Counted from the first letter of the stretch, positions 42,655 through 51,854 are shown. The stretch: DNA of 64,000 nt from Lachnospiraceae bacterium (GCA_014804365.1 JAAUZX010000014.1:1-64000), one strand, 5' to 3'. A program made the numbers and translations. The notes: generated by a model not told the origin, from the letters alone.

Positions 42655-43659
42655 TTATCTCCCTGCCTTTCTCGCCGCTTGTTTTGCAAGTTTCTTGTCA
42701 CGACGCTTAGTTGCGTTAAAATCCTCGTCCTCCGAATTCTTAAAGACATACTTAAAGAAAAGTTTCTGCAGAATCGTCGCCGCAAATATAATCATAAGCA
42801 GTACTACCGCCATCGCCGACGCCAGACCTACCTTCTGCTGCGTGTGGGCAATCTCATGCATTACGATAAAGTAAGTTCCTGTCCCGTTGGCACCGTCCGT
42901 GATAACATAAGGCGGCTCGAATGCGCTCAGGGAACCTGTTATGGATAAGATCACATTCAAAGTAACGATCGTCTTAATGCTCGGCAGGATGATATAGATG
43001 AACTGATGGAAACGGTTCGCACCGTCCAACATTGCCGCCTCATACAACTCGGCATCAACCGACATGATCGCTCCGATAAAGAGCACCATGTTCTGTCCGA
43101 AATACCGCCAAACAGAAGTTCCTACAAGTGATATATTGTTAATGCTCTGATCCCTCAACCAGTAAGGCAGATTATCCAATTCAAAGCCACACCACTGAAG
43201 TACAGTATCAAATACAAATCCTCTGGTGTAGAAAAACTTAAAGATAAAACCGATTGCAATACCATTGATCAGATAAGGGAAAAACATGAATCCCTTAAAT
43301 ATATTGCCGCCCTTTACCTTGAAACTTAAGACAGTTGCCAGATAAAGCGCCAGTACAAGCTGTACCAAAGAACCGCCCATATAATACAGACTCAGTTTCA
43401 AAGCTCTGAAGCAGTCTTTTCTGTTGAATACACTGACATAATTGTCCCAACCTACGAACTCTCTCTTGCCGATGTATTTCATTTTCATAAAACTGTATCC
43501 TACCATCTCACCGAACGGAAGGTATGTAAAAGTAAATAACAATGCAAGCGGAATGATCATAAATGCAATAATGATAATCGCCTGCTGACCCTTTCTGCTC
43601 TTAAGCCACTGCGAAAAGGTCTTTTTCTGTGTTCCCACTGTATTTGCCTGTGCCGCCAT
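42655..43659 (-). CDS. ABC sugar transporter permease (MalF type)
   Basis: A 334-residue permease with six to seven helices and the EAA motif in YEAAMLDGANRFHQFIYIILP. CUT1 family partner of the following gene. The strong AGGAGG site fixes the start. Both termini are long and charged. Membership in the mannan import system is inferred from the neighbouring lipoprotein and phosphorylases. Confidence 0.93.
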   Translation of the reverse strand: MAAQANTVGTQKKTFSQWLKSRKGQQAIIIIAFMIIPLALLFTFTYLPFGEMVGYSFMKMKYIGKREFVGWDNYVSVFNRKDCFRALKLSLYYMGGSLVQLVLALYLATVLSFKVKGGNIFKGFMFFPYLINGIAIGFIFKFFYTRGFVFDTVLQWCGFELDNLPYWLRDQSINNISLVGTSVWRYFGQNMVLFIGAIMSVDAELYEAAMLDGANRFHQFIYIILPSIKTIVTLNVILSITGSLSAFEPPYVITDGANGTGTYFIVMHEIAHTQQKVGLASAMAVVLLMIIFAATILQKLFFKYVFKNSEDEDFNATKRRDKKLAKQAARKAGR

Positions 43660-43680
43660 ATGCTATCCTCCTGATAATTC

Positions 43681-43710
43681 GAGCCGGGGTAATAATTCTA
43701 TCCCCGGCTC
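43681..43710 (-). other. Intercistronic hairpin between the SBP and permease genes
   Basis: GAGCCGGGG and CCCCGGCTC form a perfect 9-bp stem without a U tract, just after the binding-protein gene. Such stems protect the upstream message and allow more binding protein than permease. Confidence 0.7.
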
Positions 43711-43776
43711 AAATGCCATCAATTAATACCTACATGAATCATATCTATGAAGCTACTTATTGATACTGCTATTTTC

Positions 43777-45237
43777 TTAATAGGAAACCTCTACACCAAG
43801 TGCCTCCTGAGCGTCATTCCACTTAGCTGTCCAGTCTGCCATGATATCATCAAAGCTCTGGGAGCCTGTAGCTGCCGCTTCTACGATTCCCTGAACCTTA
43901 GCGTCGCCGCCAGCGTTGAAGGAAAGTTCGGATTCAGCGTTCATCTCGTTCATGATGTCTTCCTCGCCTGTCAGAGCAGTTACGTTCGTTACAACATTAA
44001 CGCCGTCGAATACGAAAGAAGTAGGAGCTGTCTTAGAGATCGGGTAACCGCCTTCTAAATCACACCAGCCGGACTCTTCTACCATGAACTTAACAAATGT
44101 CATAGCTGCTGCCTTGTTATCGTCAGATGCGTTGATGTTGATACCATAGCAGTAGTCAGGACCTGCTGTTGTGTACTGCTGTCCGTTTACGGTGATCGGG
44201 AAAGGCATATATCCGATATCATCCGGATTATCGCCGGCCGCTTTCATCTGTGCGATTGCCCAGGAACCAAGTACCATTGTACCAATCTCACCATTGTTGA
44301 TCATTGCCTTACAGCCTTCCCAGTCAGTTGTTGTGTAGTCGTCCTCGATCAGACCCTGTGCAACTGCGTCATAAAGGATTTTGTACAGAGCATATGCGCC
44401 TGTGCCGTCGCCGTTATCCTTGAAAGGCTCTGCCGTGTGAACAAACTTCTGATTTAACCATGTCTCGTCGCCTGTTGTGATTGCGCCAAGGAATGCGTCC
44501 CACTGACCGCCCATGGTCCAGCCTGCCGCGTAGTTAGTGTACAGCGGAATAGCGTCTGTGTTATCCTTGATTGCCTGTAACGCCGCGATGAAGTCATCGG
44601 GAGTTGTCGGAAGTGTTGTAATACCTGCGTCAGCGAATACCTTGCTGTTGTAAAGAATACCCTGCGCGTTACCCATGTAGCCGATACCATAGCAATTGCC
44701 TGCCGTGTCTTTCCACTGATCAGCAAAGTTCACAAGCTCACTCATTTCATCTACTGTTCCGTAAGGAATGAAATAAGAAGAAAGATCTGCTGCGTCTACA
44801 GCCGGAATAAACATTACATCGCCCCAGTCGCCTGTAGAGAGACGAAGAAGTGCATCTTCCGCATAATCCGTGATACCTTCTGTTTCAACAGTGATGTTAG
44901 GATACATCGCGTTAAACTTGCTTATCAGATCTGCCATGGTGCCATCATCTTCACGGTCTGTCTTATGATGGATAAATTTGATTGTTGTCGTGATGTCCTC
45001 GTAATCCTCACCAAGTGTGATGGAAGCGTAGGTCAAACCACCTGCAGGTGCCGCTGTGTCATCCGCCGTATCATCTGCTGCGGGTGCCGCTGCATCATCA
45101 GTAGTATCATCTGCCGTATCATCAGCGGATGTGTCTGCTGCCGGCGTGTTTGCTGCTGTGTCATCGCCGCCGCAGCCTACTAATGAAAAAGTCATCGTTG
45201 CTGCTAAAGTAAGCGCTAATACTTTCTTCAGTTTCAT
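43777..45237 (-). CDS. Sugar ABC transporter substrate-binding lipoprotein
   Basis: A 486-residue family 1 solute-binding protein. A lipoprotein signal with lipobox LVGC (Cys22) is followed by an Asp/Thr/Ala-rich tether (about 25-70), which spaces the domain through the wall. The binding domain includes the typical GDVMFIPAVD, MVLGSWAIAQMKAAGD and AMTFVKFMVEESG. Probable manno-oligosaccharide-binding protein by position; it is the counterpart of the mannan-binding lipoproteins of gut Firmicutes. Its promoter has a good -10 but poor -35, suggesting activator control by the divergent AraC protein. Confidence 0.9.
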   Translation of the reverse strand: MKLKKVLALTLAATMTFSLVGCGGDDTAANTPAADTSADDTADDTTDDAAAPAADDTADDTAAPAGGLTYASITLGEDYEDITTTIKFIHHKTDREDDGTMADLISKFNAMYPNITVETEGITDYAEDALLRLSTGDWGDVMFIPAVDAADLSSYFIPYGTVDEMSELVNFADQWKDTAGNCYGIGYMGNAQGILYNSKVFADAGITTLPTTPDDFIAALQAIKDNTDAIPLYTNYAAGWTMGGQWDAFLGAITTGDETWLNQKFVHTAEPFKDNGDGTGAYALYKILYDAVAQGLIEDDYTTTDWEGCKAMINNGEIGTMVLGSWAIAQMKAAGDNPDDIGYMPFPITVNGQQYTTAGPDYCYGININASDDNKAAAMTFVKFMVEESGWCDLEGGYPISKTAPTSFVFDGVNVVTNVTALTGEEDIMNEMNAESELSFNAGGDAKVQGIVEAAATGSQSFDDIMADWTAKWNDAQEALGVEVSY

Positions 45238-45454
45238 AATAAGTATCCTCCTTTTTATTTTGCTCTTTTTTAAGAGCTGTTAGTTAATTGATTAACTTTA
45301 AATTAAGTATACATCACTTTATTTTTTAATCATCACCCATTATTGTTATTTATATATTATTATTGCTGTATTTGTACTTTTCTTCTATTTATACAATTTT
45401 AACTGCTGTTTTTTGTGCATTTTCACAAATCATTTCTTGATTTCAATATCATCA

Positions 45455-45483
45455 TTGACATTCTCCAGATTAAATTATAAGGT
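45455..45483 (+). promoter_or_regulatory. Divergent promoter region of araC and the SBP gene
   Basis: Plus strand TTGACA (45455-45460) followed by TATAAG (15 bp) or TAAGGT (17 bp) could drive the AraC gene. The same AT-rich block read on the minus strand gives TATAAT (45474-45479) for the SBP gene with no good -35. The block TTAAATTATAAGGT also occurs at the epimerase promoter. The remaining 331-bp gap (45238-45568) is AT-rich and holds nothing else I recognise. Confidence 0.4.
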
Positions 45484-45568
45484 TTAATTAGTTTATTTTT
45501 TAGCTTGCACTAATAATGATGCTATAGACAAGCAAACAGCTTTTTGCCGACAATCTGAGGGAAACCAT

Positions 45569-46471
45569 ATGACATTTCAGGAAACTTTTGAAAAATCCAT
45601 ATCCGTCAAGCCGTCTCTGACACCCGAGTTTCTGCCGGAAGCTTTCGTCGGAAGTTTCTATGAGCTCTCGGAAGAGACGACAGACCGTCTGACCACTGTG
45701 CTGTGCGGCGGCACCATCGAGTTTCCTTCTATATATAAGCTCACCTGTGACCCGATGGACTGTCACATGCTGCTCTATACGCGCACAGGCAGCGGAAATC
45801 TGCTTTGGGGCAAAAAAAATCACAGCCTGACGGAAGGTACTTTTCTCTACATGGACTGCTCTGCCGCTTCTTTCACACTGGATGCAGCACAATCCCCATG
45901 GCAGATCAGTATTTTCCTGGTTCGCGGCACTCTTCTTGCCACACTGGATTCCCTTGTCCCCTTTGGCGGACTATTGCTGCACACCATCGTATCTACTCAT
46001 TCTCCCGTACTCAGCGGTATGGAGCGACTTCTTTCGGGCAGCACTGACGCAAATCTCCGCAATAAGCTGACGGACGCTTCACTTCTGCAGGGCATGATAA
46101 CGGACTTATTCATCGATGCATGGAAGCTGGAAGCGCCGGCAGACAAGTGCGCACCTTATCTGTCCGAGATCAGACAATATCTGAATACGCACTTTGCCGA
46201 TCCGCTCCGGCTGGATGATCTGGAAAAGCGCTATCACATCAGTAAGTACCGCATATGCCACGAGTTTTCTAAGGCATTCGGTTCTCCACCCGTGCGCTAT
46301 CTGAATCTGAGGAGGCTGGAGGTCGCCACGCATCTGCTTCTGACCACCGACAGACGGATACACGAGATCTCTCTCGACGTGGGCTTCGAGAACACCAATC
46401 ATTTCATCAACCTTTTTAAGCGCGAAATGGGCACCACGCCGCAGGCGTACCGAGATGCACACAGGGGTTAA
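45569..46471 (+). CDS. AraC-family transcriptional regulator
   Basis: A 300-residue regulator. An N-terminal cupin-like sensing domain (LLYTRTGSGNLLWG) is followed by a C-terminal double helix-turn-helix (about 200-298) with DDLEKRYHISKYRICHEF and IHEISLDVGFENTNHFINLF. It is divergent from the mannan importer and likely activates it on binding an imported sugar. The effector is inference from location. Confidence 0.93.
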   Translation: MTFQETFEKSISVKPSLTPEFLPEAFVGSFYELSEETTDRLTTVLCGGTIEFPSIYKLTCDPMDCHMLLYTRTGSGNLLWGKKNHSLTEGTFLYMDCSAASFTLDAAQSPWQISIFLVRGTLLATLDSLVPFGGLLLHTIVSTHSPVLSGMERLLSGSTDANLRNKLTDASLLQGMITDLFIDAWKLEAPADKCAPYLSEIRQYLNTHFADPLRLDDLEKRYHISKYRICHEFSKAFGSPPVRYLNLRRLEVATHLLLTTDRRIHEISLDVGFENTNHFINLFKREMGTTPQAYRDAHRG

Positions 46472-46505
46472 AGTAAGGCCGGTTCGCCTATACTTTAACC
46501 CCTGT
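46461..46505. terminator. Hairpin terminator between convergent araC and lacI
   Basis: A perfect 15-bp stem, ACAGGGGTTAAAGTA (46461-46475) with its complement (46491-46505). It begins inside the last codons of araC. U tracts are weak on both strands. Confidence 0.65.
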
Positions 46506-46588
46506 TCTGTTCCGGGATTATTCTTTTTATCCTTCATTTCTTAGTTGCCTTTATCGCGCTGCGTAAAGGCTGCACATGATCAAATCAT

Positions 46589-47617
46589 TTATCCCCGTCT
46601 CGCCACACTGTTCTTGCAGATCAGCCGGCCGTTAACGATGTACACGCCCTGCTTGTAATGATCTCCCGATATCTTGCGAATCATATTCTTGACGGCACGT
46701 CTTGCCATCTCTTTCATATCCGCCTCATAGGTAGTGATTCCTACATCGCACAGCCCCGGCGGCTGATAATTGTCATATCCCACCACCGATATATCCTGCG
46801 GTACCCGATACCCCGCCCGCTCCAATGTCTGCACGAGCATCGCCGCCGCCGCATCATTGTTGCATACAAACGCCGTAGGCATCCGCTCCGGCAGCCTGAT
46901 TTCAAATCCCTCGTCCGATCTTCCCGTATCCGGATCTCTGTCGTTTAGCACCCACGCCTTATTCACATCAATGCCATGTTCATACAGAGACTTCACGTAG
47001 CCGAAATAACGATCCGTGATGCTGTCCGTGGCGAGCACGTTGCCTACAAAACCGATATCCTGGTGCCCCATATCAAACAGATAATTCGTCATGATATACA
47101 TGCCGTGGAAACTGTTGGACACGATAGCATCACACTTCCCGTCCCGGTCATAGAAATCCAGAAAGAATACGGGGATCGAAGCATATTCCATCAACTTCTC
47201 CAGATAATCCTTCTTGAGCCTGCCGATGATCACCAGCCCTTCCGTCTTCTTTTCCTGCAGTAGTTTAGGCATGATCATCTGATTCTCGTCCTCACTCTGC
47301 AGCACCTCCAGCATGGTAAAACACCCTTTCTGTACCGCTGCCGTAGCCACGTCCTGATACAGTGTCCAGTAGAAAGATTCATATTTGGCCAGAAACCGGT
47401 CCGCCACGATGACACCAATGGTATAGCTTGCATTCTTCTTCGCCCGTTCCCGACTTATGGAAGCCGCCGTCCGGTATCCCATCTCCTGTGCCTGTTTCTT
47501 GATTCGGGCGCGAAGTTCCTCGCTGACGCCCTTCTGGTCAGACAACGCCTTCGATACCGTGACTGTACTGACCCCCATAACCTTGGCAATATCTGCCATT
47601 TTAACCGTTTTCGCCAT
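46589..47617 (-). CDS. LacI-family transcriptional regulator
   Basis: About 342 residues from the ATG at 47617, where the DNA-binding domain begins (MAKTVKMADIAKVMGVST) behind GGGGGA. A longer in-frame start at 47689 adds residues that do not belong to the family. The N-terminal helix-turn-helix and hinge are followed by a periplasmic-binding-protein-like sugar domain (YTIGVIVADRF, SVVGYDNYQPPG). Its promoter closely matches that of the epimerase-GH130 operon, so it probably represses both itself and the mannan catabolic genes. Confidence 0.93.
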   Translation of the reverse strand: MAKTVKMADIAKVMGVSTVTVSKALSDQKGVSEELRARIKKQAQEMGYRTAASISRERAKKNASYTIGVIVADRFLAKYESFYWTLYQDVATAAVQKGCFTMLEVLQSEDENQMIMPKLLQEKKTEGLVIIGRLKKDYLEKLMEYASIPVFFLDFYDRDGKCDAIVSNSFHGMYIMTNYLFDMGHQDIGFVGNVLATDSITDRYFGYVKSLYEHGIDVNKAWVLNDRDPDTGRSDEGFEIRLPERMPTAFVCNNDAAAAMLVQTLERAGYRVPQDISVVGYDNYQPPGLCDVGITTYEADMKEMARRAVKNMIRKISGDHYKQGVYIVNGRLICKNSVARRG

Positions 47618-47746
47618 AATTCCCCCAATATTGTGCCTATAATTGCGCTGACCTGCTCTTTGTATTGTGATATCCGAAACTGCGTACAATACCAGACTAT
47701 GCCGATTGTGACTGATTACAGACTAAAAATTAAGCAACATACTTAA

Positions 47747-47774
47747 ATTATAAAGTAATTTACAATAATGTCAA
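47747..47774 (-). promoter_or_regulatory. Promoter of lacI
   Basis: Minus strand TTGACA (47769-47774), 16 bp, TATAAT (47747-47752). The block matches the epimerase promoter in most positions, including within the spacer, where a common operator is expected. Confidence 0.75.
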
Positions 47775-47859
47775 CACCATTACACTGGATTTTTCAGATA
47801 GGCAGATATTTCACATTGGCAGATCATACGTTATTGTTCGTACATTCGCCAAGAATAAG

Positions 47860-47894
47860 GCCTGAACAGATAAGAATTCACTATCTATTCAGGC
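47860..47894 (-). terminator. Terminator of the ABC exporter operon
   Basis: GCCTGAACAGATA pairs with TATCTATTCAGGC (one mismatch) around nine bases, 32 bp after the stop of the second exporter gene. The U tract in this direction is only fair. Confidence 0.6.
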
Positions 47895-47925
47895 TGCTTT
47901 TCGACACGGATACAAAACTTGACAC

Positions 47926-49698
47926 TTACGCGCAAAACTGTGCCATGTACAACTGATAATATATCCCTCTTTTTTCCATCAGTTCCCGTGCATTTCCCTC
48001 CTCAACGATCCTGCCGTCGTCCACAACAAAAATCCGGTCGGCTTTCTGGATCGTGGAGAGCCTGTGAGCTATGACAAAAGACGTCCTGCCTGCCAGCAGA
48101 TGTTCGATTCCATCCTGTACCAACAGCTCCGTCTTCGTGTCAATGCTGGATGTAGCCTCGTCCAGAATCAGAATCTTCGGGTCGGAAACCATCGTCCTGG
48201 CAAAAGCCAGCAGCTGCCTCTGTCCGATGGACAATCCGCCGCCCCGCTCCGAAAGCTCGGTGTCATACCCCTTCTCCAAGCGCATGATAAAATCATGAGC
48301 ATTGACCGCCTTCGCCGCCGCAATAATCTCTTCATCCGTGGCGTCCAATTTTCCATAACGTATGTTGTCTTTAATTGTGCCGGAAAACAGGAAGTTATCC
48401 TGTGTCATGATGCCCATCTGCCTTCTCAGGCTTTCTATGGACACCCTCTTCACATCATGCCCGTCAACGGTTACGGTTCCCTCCTGCACATCATAGAACC
48501 GGCTGATCAGATTGACGATCGTAGATTTCCCCGCACCGGTAGGTCCTACCAGCGCGATCGTCTCGCCCGGCTTAATCCGGAAACTCACGTCATCCAATAC
48601 TTTCACTTTATCGTCATAGGAGAAGCTCACATGCGCAAAAGTAACTTCTCCCCGGATCGGCGGCATCTGTGCCGCTCCTTCTCCGTCCGCAATCGCCGGC
48701 GGTGTGTCCAGTATCTCGAAGATCCGCTCTGCTCCCGCAATATTGGTCACCAACTGATTATAGAAGTTACTGATATTGTGAATCGGCTGCCAGAACATAT
48801 TCAGATAAGTTCCGAAAGCAATGAAAGTACCCACTGAAACCTGATCCACGCCAAGCACCACAATGCCCGTATAATACAGCAGTATGCATCCCAGTCCCCA
48901 GGACAGATCGATCACCGATCCGAAAGCGTCACTCATGCGCACCGCATCAAAGAAGCTCGTGCGGTGTTCCATTAACAGATCATCGAAGGTATCCTCTGTC
49001 TCCCCCTGCGCGTGGAAACTCTGTATAATCCGCATCCCAGCCATGTCTTCATGAATAAAAGCATTTAAGTTGGCCGATTTCTTCCGAAACAGCTGCCATC
49101 GCGGATGCGCTTTAATCTGAATAAATAAAATCGCCGCCGCCATAAACGGAATCGTCATCATGGACGCAAGCGCCAGCTTCGGATTCTTCCAGATCATAAT
49201 CACCACCACCGCAATAACCGTCAATCCGTCCGGTATCAGAGTCGTCACACAGTTGGACAACACATCTTTGAGCGAATTGATATCTCCGATGATTCGGGAT
49301 AATATTTTACCGGTCGGTCTGCTGTCAAAGAAACGGAAATCCAGTTTCTGAATATGTGTATAGAGCTCCTGCCTGATAGTCAGCAGGATCTCGTTGCACA
49401 CCTTCGCCATAATATACATGCGCAGTTTCACCGTCACCACCAGCAATAAGTTGATCACCAGCGCGACCGCCAGCAGCTTATAAAGTCCGCTCAGATCTCC
49501 CACCGCGATGTGATCATCTATCGCTGACTCCATAATCAACGGATTGACCAGGCTGATCAATACACCATATCCCATAATCAGCAGCACTAATATGATCTGC
49601 CATTTATAAGCGAGCAGATAACGAAACAGGCGCATTAAAGTCTGTGTTTTGCCGCGCTCCACACTCTGCTCGTCATCTTTATAAGAATTTACTGCCAT
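47926..49698 (-). CDS. ABC exporter half-transporter, catalytic subunit (BmrD/LmrD-like)
   Basis: A 590-residue TMD-NBD protein with six helices in the first 320 residues. The nucleotide-binding domain has Walker A GPTGAGKST, the non-canonical signature LSIGQ, and Walker B with catalytic Glu514 (ILILDEATSS). In heterodimeric type IV exporters one subunit keeps the Glu and carries an altered signature; the upstream gene product shows the complementary pattern. Likely multidrug efflux or peptide export. Second gene of the operon, 113 bp after the first, with a hairpin in the gap. Confidence 0.93.
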   Translation of the reverse strand: MAVNSYKDDEQSVERGKTQTLMRLFRYLLAYKWQIILVLLIMGYGVLISLVNPLIMESAIDDHIAVGDLSGLYKLLAVALVINLLLVVTVKLRMYIMAKVCNEILLTIRQELYTHIQKLDFRFFDSRPTGKILSRIIGDINSLKDVLSNCVTTLIPDGLTVIAVVVIMIWKNPKLALASMMTIPFMAAAILFIQIKAHPRWQLFRKKSANLNAFIHEDMAGMRIIQSFHAQGETEDTFDDLLMEHRTSFFDAVRMSDAFGSVIDLSWGLGCILLYYTGIVVLGVDQVSVGTFIAFGTYLNMFWQPIHNISNFYNQLVTNIAGAERIFEILDTPPAIADGEGAAQMPPIRGEVTFAHVSFSYDDKVKVLDDVSFRIKPGETIALVGPTGAGKSTIVNLISRFYDVQEGTVTVDGHDVKRVSIESLRRQMGIMTQDNFLFSGTIKDNIRYGKLDATDEEIIAAAKAVNAHDFIMRLEKGYDTELSERGGGLSIGQRQLLAFARTMVSDPKILILDEATSSIDTKTELLVQDGIEHLLAGRTSFVIAHRLSTIQKADRIFVVDDGRIVEEGNARELMEKRGIYYQLYMAQFCA

Positions 49699-49720
49699 TT
49701 ATATCACCATCCTCTCACTC

Positions 49721-49755
49721 TGACACACATGCCGTTTTATACGACATATGTGTCA
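49721..49755 (-). other. Intercistronic hairpin between the two exporter genes
   Basis: TGACACACATGCCG and CGACATATGTGTCA pair along 14 positions with two G-U pairs in the minus-strand RNA. No U tract, so more likely an RNA stability or processing element than a terminator. Confidence 0.55.
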
Positions 49756-49811
49756 TATTTCTCGTCTTCCTGTACTCCGTATCGTCAAGTTCCTTCTGCC
49801 CGTCTCCCGGA

Positions 49812-51545
49812 CTACACGGCCGTATTTGTCTGTACATCACCGTACTGTGATTCGTAAGTCTCATAATAGAGCCCTCTCTTAGCTAACAGTTCTTCATGGG
49901 TGCCCCGCTCCGCAATCGCACCGCCATCTAATACAATGATCTCATCTGCATGCCGCACCGCACTGATCCTGTGCGCGATAATAATCTTCGTCGTATTCTC
50001 CAGCGTCTTTAGTGTCTGCTGGATTAAATGCTCCGTCTCCATATCAAGCGCCGACGTGGAATCGTCCAGCACAAGGACAGGATCTCTCTTGGCCAGTGCC
50101 CTTGCGATACTGATCCGCTGTTTCTGTCCGCCGGACAGACCCACACCACGCTCTCCGATCACCGTGTCATAGGCCTCATCCATGCGCTCGATAAATCCGC
50201 TCGCCTGTGCCTGCTTGGAAGCTTTCCTGACCGTCTTAAAATCTATGTACTCTTTCTTGCCCAGCTTAATATTGTCATTGATCGTATCCGAAAACAGGAA
50301 TACGTCCTGCATCACGTAGCTTACGCTGGTACGAAGCTGCTCCAAGGACATATCCTTAATATTCACATCATCCAGATAGACGGCTCCGTCCGTGGCATCA
50401 TACATGCGCTGAAGAAGCTGTACGATGGAAGTCTTCCCGGCGCCGGTAGCACCCATGATCCCCAACGTCCTGCCCGCCTCCACCGTAAAGGAAATGTCAT
50501 GCAGAATCTCATACTGATCTGCTTTATGGAATGATACATGGTCGAAGCAGACTTTCCCGGCCACTTTTTCTAATTTGACCGGATTAGTCGATTCCACAAC
50601 GCTTGGTTTCTCCTCATAGATCTTCTTTATTTTCTTATTGGAAGCCACCGCCGCGGAGAAACTGTTAGTTAACCAGCCCAGCATCTCCATCGGCCATACG
50701 ATATTGGTGGAATACTCCACAAAAGCCGTCAGCTGCCCCAACGTCATCTCGCCGTCTATGACAAATTTTCCGCCGACCAGAATAGTCAACAGCGGTAATA
50801 TCTTAGTCACAACAGAGAAACACGGATAATACCGCACAAACACCTTAGACTGTTCCATATTCAAATCATAGTACCTTTTATTATGTGACAGAAATTTGCC
50901 GATCTCAAACTTCTCTCTGGCAAAAGCCTTCACTGTCCGCACACCCGCCAGGTTCTCCTCCGCCACCGTGTTGAGCACTGCATTCTCCTCGCTGATCTCC
51001 TCATAGACCTTTCCCAGTCTGCGCTCCATGATTACCGCAATAAAACCACAGAGCAGCATTGCCGCTGTAGGGATTAGCGCCAGCTTCCAGTTAAGCATAT
51101 ACATACACGCCAGAATGATGCTCGTGTGGTACATTACCTCAATCAAAAGCATACTGACATAGCTCATTGCATCCCAGATACGATCTATATCCTCTTTTAC
51201 ACGCGCCATCAGCTCGCCCGTATTATTCCTGTCAAAGAAGTCTGCGCTGAGTCCCTGAATGTGCCTGAACAGATCTCTTCTCATGTCGCCGGATATCTTC
51301 GTGCCGTTCTTATCAAAGGTATATTCCTTCACATACTGAAAAACGCACCTGCCGAGTCCGATCCCCAGAAATCCCAACAGCAGATAGTTCAATTCTCCGA
51401 TATTACCGCCTACAATAACGTCATCCACTACCCGTGCCGTCAGCCGCGGTCCCATCATGTCAAGCGTAACCGCAATCAGCAGCGACGCGATGGCAATCAG
51501 GTACGGAATCTTGTACTCCCATATGTAACTCGATATTTTTTTCAT
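49812..51545 (-). CDS. ABC exporter half-transporter, degenerate-site subunit (BmrC/LmrC-like)
   Basis: A 577-residue TMD-NBD protein with six helices. The NBD has Walker A GATGAGKTS and a canonical LSGGQ signature, but Walker B reads VLVLDDSTS, with Asp495 in place of the catalytic Glu. That is the mark of the degenerate site in BmrCD, LmrCD and TM287/288-type heterodimers. The AGGAGG-like site is strong. The gene follows a small peptide gene and terminator, an arrangement like Bacillus subtilis bmrBCD. The exported substrate is unknown. Confidence 0.93.
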   Translation of the reverse strand: MKKISSYIWEYKIPYLIAIASLLIAVTLDMMGPRLTARVVDDVIVGGNIGELNYLLLGFLGIGLGRCVFQYVKEYTFDKNGTKISGDMRRDLFRHIQGLSADFFDRNNTGELMARVKEDIDRIWDAMSYVSMLLIEVMYHTSIILACMYMLNWKLALIPTAAMLLCGFIAVIMERRLGKVYEEISEENAVLNTVAEENLAGVRTVKAFAREKFEIGKFLSHNKRYYDLNMEQSKVFVRYYPCFSVVTKILPLLTILVGGKFVIDGEMTLGQLTAFVEYSTNIVWPMEMLGWLTNSFSAAVASNKKIKKIYEEKPSVVESTNPVKLEKVAGKVCFDHVSFHKADQYEILHDISFTVEAGRTLGIMGATGAGKTSIVQLLQRMYDATDGAVYLDDVNIKDMSLEQLRTSVSYVMQDVFLFSDTINDNIKLGKKEYIDFKTVRKASKQAQASGFIERMDEAYDTVIGERGVGLSGGQKQRISIARALAKRDPVLVLDDSTSALDMETEHLIQQTLKTLENTTKIIIAHRISAVRHADEIIVLDGGAIAERGTHEELLAKRGLYYETYESQYGDVQTNTAV

Positions 51546-51577
51546 CTTTTCCTCCCCTCCCTCATAAACACATAGAA

Positions 51578-51607
51578 AATGGCTGTGGTAAAATTACCAC
51601 AGCCATT
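51578..51607 (-). terminator. Terminator/attenuator between the peptide gene and the exporter genes
   Basis: A perfect 14-bp stem, AATGGCTGTGGTAA with its complement, around a 2-base loop, followed in the minus direction by TTTTC. It starts 9 bases after the peptide stop codon and 33 bases before the exporter start, so any transcript of the exporter from the upstream promoter must read through it. Confidence 0.8.
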
Positions 51608-51615
51608 GAATAAGC

Positions 51616-51753
51616 CTAACACACATATTGACCAGTCCAGTCACAGTTCTTTACTTGGCATGATCCTCTATCTGCGGAGGTAATTTTATGTTTTACCTTA
51701 TTAAAATCTGATTTTGTATGCATATTGATTCTGTTCTTCATATCTTTAAACAT
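51616..51753 (-). CDS. 45-residue peptide, candidate leader peptide or exported peptide
   Basis: ATG at 51753 is preceded by AAAGGAGG with a 9-bp spacing, one of the best ribosome-binding sites in the window. The N-terminal half is basic (MFKDMKNRINMHTKSDFNK), and the C-terminal half is DRGSCQVKNCDWTGQYVC, with three Cys including the last residue. There is no signal peptide, membrane helix or Gly-Gly leader. It lies directly before a terminator and a heterodimeric ABC exporter. Two readings fit: a leader peptide controlling the exporter by ribosome-mediated attenuation, as bmrB does for bmrCD, or a small exported peptide. No modification enzyme is near, which favours the first. Confidence 0.7.
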   Translation of the reverse strand: MFKDMKNRINMHTKSDFNKVKHKITSADRGSCQVKNCDWTGQYVC

Positions 51754-51854
51754 AATTTTTACCTCCTTTGCTTAGTTTATTTGATTGAAACGGATTACTT
51801 CTGCTTTTAACTTTTTACTCTTAAGTTTTCACAAGCTTAAGCAACATTATTGTT

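Noticed and set aside
48064-48837. 257-residue plus-strand frame opposite the exporter gene
   Set aside because: Antisense shadow of a conserved ABC ATPase domain without a ribosome-binding site.
51629-51643. TGACCAGTCCAGTCA, a third possible copy of the shared palindrome
   Set aside because: It lies inside the coding sequence of the 45-residue peptide, matches less well and lacks the flanking GGAA.
47926-51753. RiPP (lanthipeptide or sactipeptide) biosynthetic cluster
   Set aside because: No modifying enzyme, radical SAM protein, C39 peptidase domain or Gly-Gly leader next to the peptide gene.
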